A stretch of 64,000 nucleotides of DNA, from the NCBI RefSeq assembly GCF_963678635.1, contig NC_087062.1:83724012-83788011 (forward strand), given 5' to 3'. Both the position numbers and the translations under genes were made by a program. Shown here one piece after another: positions 61,100 through 64,000 of this stretch; positions within the stretch are counted from its first letter, which is position 1; every line of letters starts with the position of its first letter. The notes below the pieces were generated by a model. The model saw only the letters and a program-made list of their open reading frames with translations, was not told where the DNA came from and ran no database searches. Origin of the DNA: Symsagittifera roscoffensis. Lineage: Eukaryota > Xenacoelomorpha > Acoela > Convolutidae.

Positions 61100-62352
61100 A
61101 ACCAAGGTACCAAGTGATTCTTTTAAACAAGTTGTTACCCGAAAAAAGTATATTCCCGATTGATAACACTTTCTAATCGCAAGCGTAATAAACAAGGATA
61201 GCAGACCAAATGCATAAAAATTAAGTTGTTCAAATTAGTGTTGATTTCTTTGTGCGGGATGTATAAAACGAGCTGTACAAATGCATGAAAAATGAGTGAA
61301 TTAGTCTTATAAGCCAACAGTTGAACTCAAAAAAAAACTTTTAGAACTTTTTTTGCCATGGAAGCGCTAAACGAAGCTCTTGAAAAGAGGTTTCTTTTAA
61401 GTAACATCAAGTTGTTTTTAGCATAGTTTGATTCATTAAATCAAAAAATTGATCGTCAAAAAATTATAAAATGGTTGAAACAATTTATCTACTTTGTGTA
61501 CTCTGCTTTCAGTGAAAACTATCAACCTTACAGAAACATTGCCAGACTAGGACAATACAACAGTAACTAGTTGCAGAGCAAGTAGCACAGAAAAAACCGA
61601 CCACAGGAATCAGAGCAGAGAAAATTAAAATCTTCAAAGAGTAAAAAATGTTATTTCAGTTTGGGATGATTTCCAGGTCCATTATTTCGCCGACTTATAG
61701 ATTCAAACAAAATTTTCAACGCAATGGGTTGTGAAAAAATTAATCTGAAAACATTTTACTGCAATGACGATCGTAACTCAAAGAAATTATTTGCCGAAAA
61801 AAAATTGAAGCACAGATATCCCGTTGCTGTGCAAGGAGCGCAAAGTATTTTAAACAAAAAACGTAAATCAATGAACACAAAATCAAAAAAAAAATTGTGT
61901 TCTCTTAATTTTCCAGTTAGTTGTTTAGTTAATGTAATTACATTAGTCAAAAACCTGTGTAATAACAGATATGTGTAGCTGAAATGACTTTTTACAAAAT
62001 TGATTAAAATCGTTTAAGCAAAAAAGGAGCGAAAAACAAGATTAAAAATCAGAGTTGGAAAATTCAGAACTAATTTCATTTGTTGAAATTGTTTCAATCG
62101 GAAATAGCCATGCTGTGATACGTAAAAATTGTTGTCGTTTTTTCTGTGTGGTGTAATGAAAGGATCTGGACAAAAAAGTAAAACTTAGTCATATTCGACA
62201 GTGATAGAAAAACAGGCAAACTGGACAACAGTTTTTGAAACAAGAAAACAAAAAATCAAAAAAAAATATAATTTCGATTTTTCGTTTCAGTTTTCTGCAG
62301 AATTTTTTTGAATTATTAATTCTTAAAATTGTGTTAATATAACTGCAAAAAC
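61100..62352. repeat. Tandem duplication, copy 2
   Basis: I found no difference from copy 1 by eye. The junction has a 5-base spacer (TGCAA), part of the repeated GCAAAA at the edge. Confidence 0.95.
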
Positions 62353-62499
62353 GAAATAAACTCGAGTAAAACTATGATGAAGCATAAATATGCTATTGTA
62401 AACGGCCTTACCTAAGCATAAATAAGCATGCTCGCTAGCTGGACTCGCTCGAAATCAAGCTAAAAATCAGAAAGTTAAACCAGTTTTTTCTCGCACTGG

Positions 62500-62750
62500 A
62501 AATCTTGTAACTTGATTAGATTCAAGACTGAAAGGGCTTTATTATTATATATCACTAGACCCATTGCGATAATGTTTTTGTGGTACCACATTTTGGGTAG
62601 AAAGCAAAAAGAAAGAACTACAAAACACGCCGATTACAAAGTTTCTCTACATTTTTCGAATGATCAGAACAATAGACGGCAGCCCGACAACTCAAGTTTC
62701 CCAGAAAAACATCACATTTCAAACATCGGAACCTGGAAGTAAGAAGAAAC
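62500..62750. repeat. Dispersed repeat copy
   Basis: AAAGGGCTTTATTATTATAT and ACATTTTGGGTAGAAAG resemble 29,160-29,450 (AAAGGGCTTTAATATGATAT; GATTTTGCGTAGAAA). Confidence 0.55.
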
Positions 62751-62874
62751 GTGTATGGGCTGTGTAAGAAAAGTATTCTGAAGTATGAAGATCTAGTTAC
62801 CGATTACAACACTTGCTCTCGCGAAAGAAAACAAAAATTGGAACACCTGAGTCTCAGCGATCGGTCAAGAAGTA

Positions 62875-63410
62875 AAACACAGGCGAAGTTGCACTTCGTA
62901 TACACAAGCAAACATATGACCGATAACATTACTGGGAAAAACTTAAAGAGTAAAACTTAGAGTCTACAAAATTTCGTATGTGACGCACACCAATTATGAG
63001 TCTACATAATTGCTAAGTGACACACGCCAATTATGACGCATTAGCGGGACCAGTCAATATGAAAAAAAAATTACTTACTAGCATGCCTAAATTTATAGAG
63101 CGGACGCACTTTAACTAATATACGAAAAAGTTCATTAAAAATATCCTACCCTGCTACATAATTGCTAAGTGACACACGCCAATTATGACGCATTAGCGGG
63201 AACAGTCAATATGAAAAAAAAAATTACTTAATAGCATGCCTAAATTTATAGAGCGGACGCATTTTAACTAATATACGAAAAAGTTCATTAAAAACATCCT
63301 ATCCTGCCCAGGTTTGAACCCTCTCATTTCGCGGGTCTCCTTCCCTACCTCCGCGCTACAGATCCATGATACCTTGAAGCTAAAGTGCTATTTGTTATAT
63401 AATAGTCTAT
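62875..63410 (-). mobile_element. SINE-B copy with internal duplication
   Basis: Minus strand: GTAGCGCGGAGGTAGGG and GGGTTCAAACCTGGGC tRNA-like head; hairpin end GCGAAGTGCAACTTCGC. About 150 bp of the body (from TACATAATTGCTAAG) is present twice (63,003 and 63,154). Confidence 0.85.
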
Positions 63411-64000
63411 GTTAATATCCTTAGCATTGGCTGTACTTGATAAGTGGTTATTGTTCAAAATGAACACTTTCGAACTGAACACTAAAATTTGCGACTAAGG
63501 TTGGAAAAAAAAGAGTTCATACTATCACACAAACTTTGCTTGGGTAAAAGTAAATCATTTGAAGAAACTAACGCAATTTTTCTCGCTATTTTTACTTTGC
63601 CACATATTGAATAGCATTTTTTCGAATAACAATGTCACATTTGGAAAAAAATGTCATATTTTTTTCAAGCATTCCTCTGAAAGCTTTCATTTGTCCTTCC
63701 TAATCCATACACGGAAAAGAATGCTTTCCGCAGTAAGACAAACTATTGAATAAAACAACTGTTTTTTCTCGGCTTTTTTTGACAGCTTCGTATTCGTTTC
63801 AGTAGGCGATTTCAAGGAAATATGATGACAAAAAAAACTCCGATGCTGATTCCTTAATTAAAAAACATAAACAAATGACTGGATCAACGATCGTTGAAAA
63901 AAAGCTTTCGGATACCAGGAAAACGAATCCAAAAATCATGTAGATTTCTGCTGTATGTTTCGTAAAAAGTCCGGATTTTCAATGAATAAAGCTTTCAACA
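63411..64000. other. Unassigned right edge
   Basis: 63,410-63,540 continues repeat sequence also seen at 52,760-52,930 (GGTTGGAAAAAAAG..AGTTCATACTA). The rest shows nothing recognisable. Confidence 0.45.

Overview
The window is AT-rich animal DNA dominated by one large gene on the minus strand and a dense population of non-coding repeats. Bacterial features (operons, ribosome binding sites) are absent. Coding sequence is broken by GT-AG introns, and there are tRNA-derived SINEs, short satellite arrays and a decayed Ty3/gypsy LTR retrotransposon. The gene is Patched, so the source is a metazoan. The protein is so divergent that I suspect a fast-evolving invertebrate, for example a tunicate such as a larvacean, but nothing here fixes the phylum.

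Layout. Positions 1-13,965 are mostly repeats and unassigned DNA: foldbacks at 23-166 and 3,911-4,089, tandem repeats at 5,290-6,100, a satellite-like array at 9,540-10,170, a diverged repeat at 10,960-12,230 and SINEs. One probable plus-strand exon at 1,992-2,315 resembles the PGAP4/TMEM246 glycosyltransferase. Positions 13,966-19,706 hold a decayed Ty3/gypsy element with two LTRs, a gag zinc knuckle, reverse transcriptase, RNase H and integrase. Its reading frames are broken in many places.

Positions 20,230-57,652 (minus strand) hold a Patched (Hedgehog receptor, RND/sterol-sensing family) gene. I could place 25 coding exons whose splice phases all agree and which sum to 4,722 nt, about 1,573 codons plus a stop. 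Twenty-three of the 24 introns are GT-AG and one is GC-AG. All 12 membrane segments can be located. The TM4 GxxxD motif and the matching acidic position in TM10, which mark RND transporters, are both replaced. One conserved extracellular stretch before exon 7 was not found. Introns run from 74 nt to over 5 kb, and the long ones are filled with SINEs, a ~165-bp degenerate satellite (44.7-47.0 kb), a GATA microsatellite and other dispersed families.

Positions 57,653-64,000 are upstream of Patched: another satellite-like array (58.4-59.6 kb), a SINE, a tandem duplication of about 1,253 bp that looks perfect (59,842-62,352), and a SINE carrying an internal duplication. No rRNA, functional tRNA gene or CRISPR array was seen.
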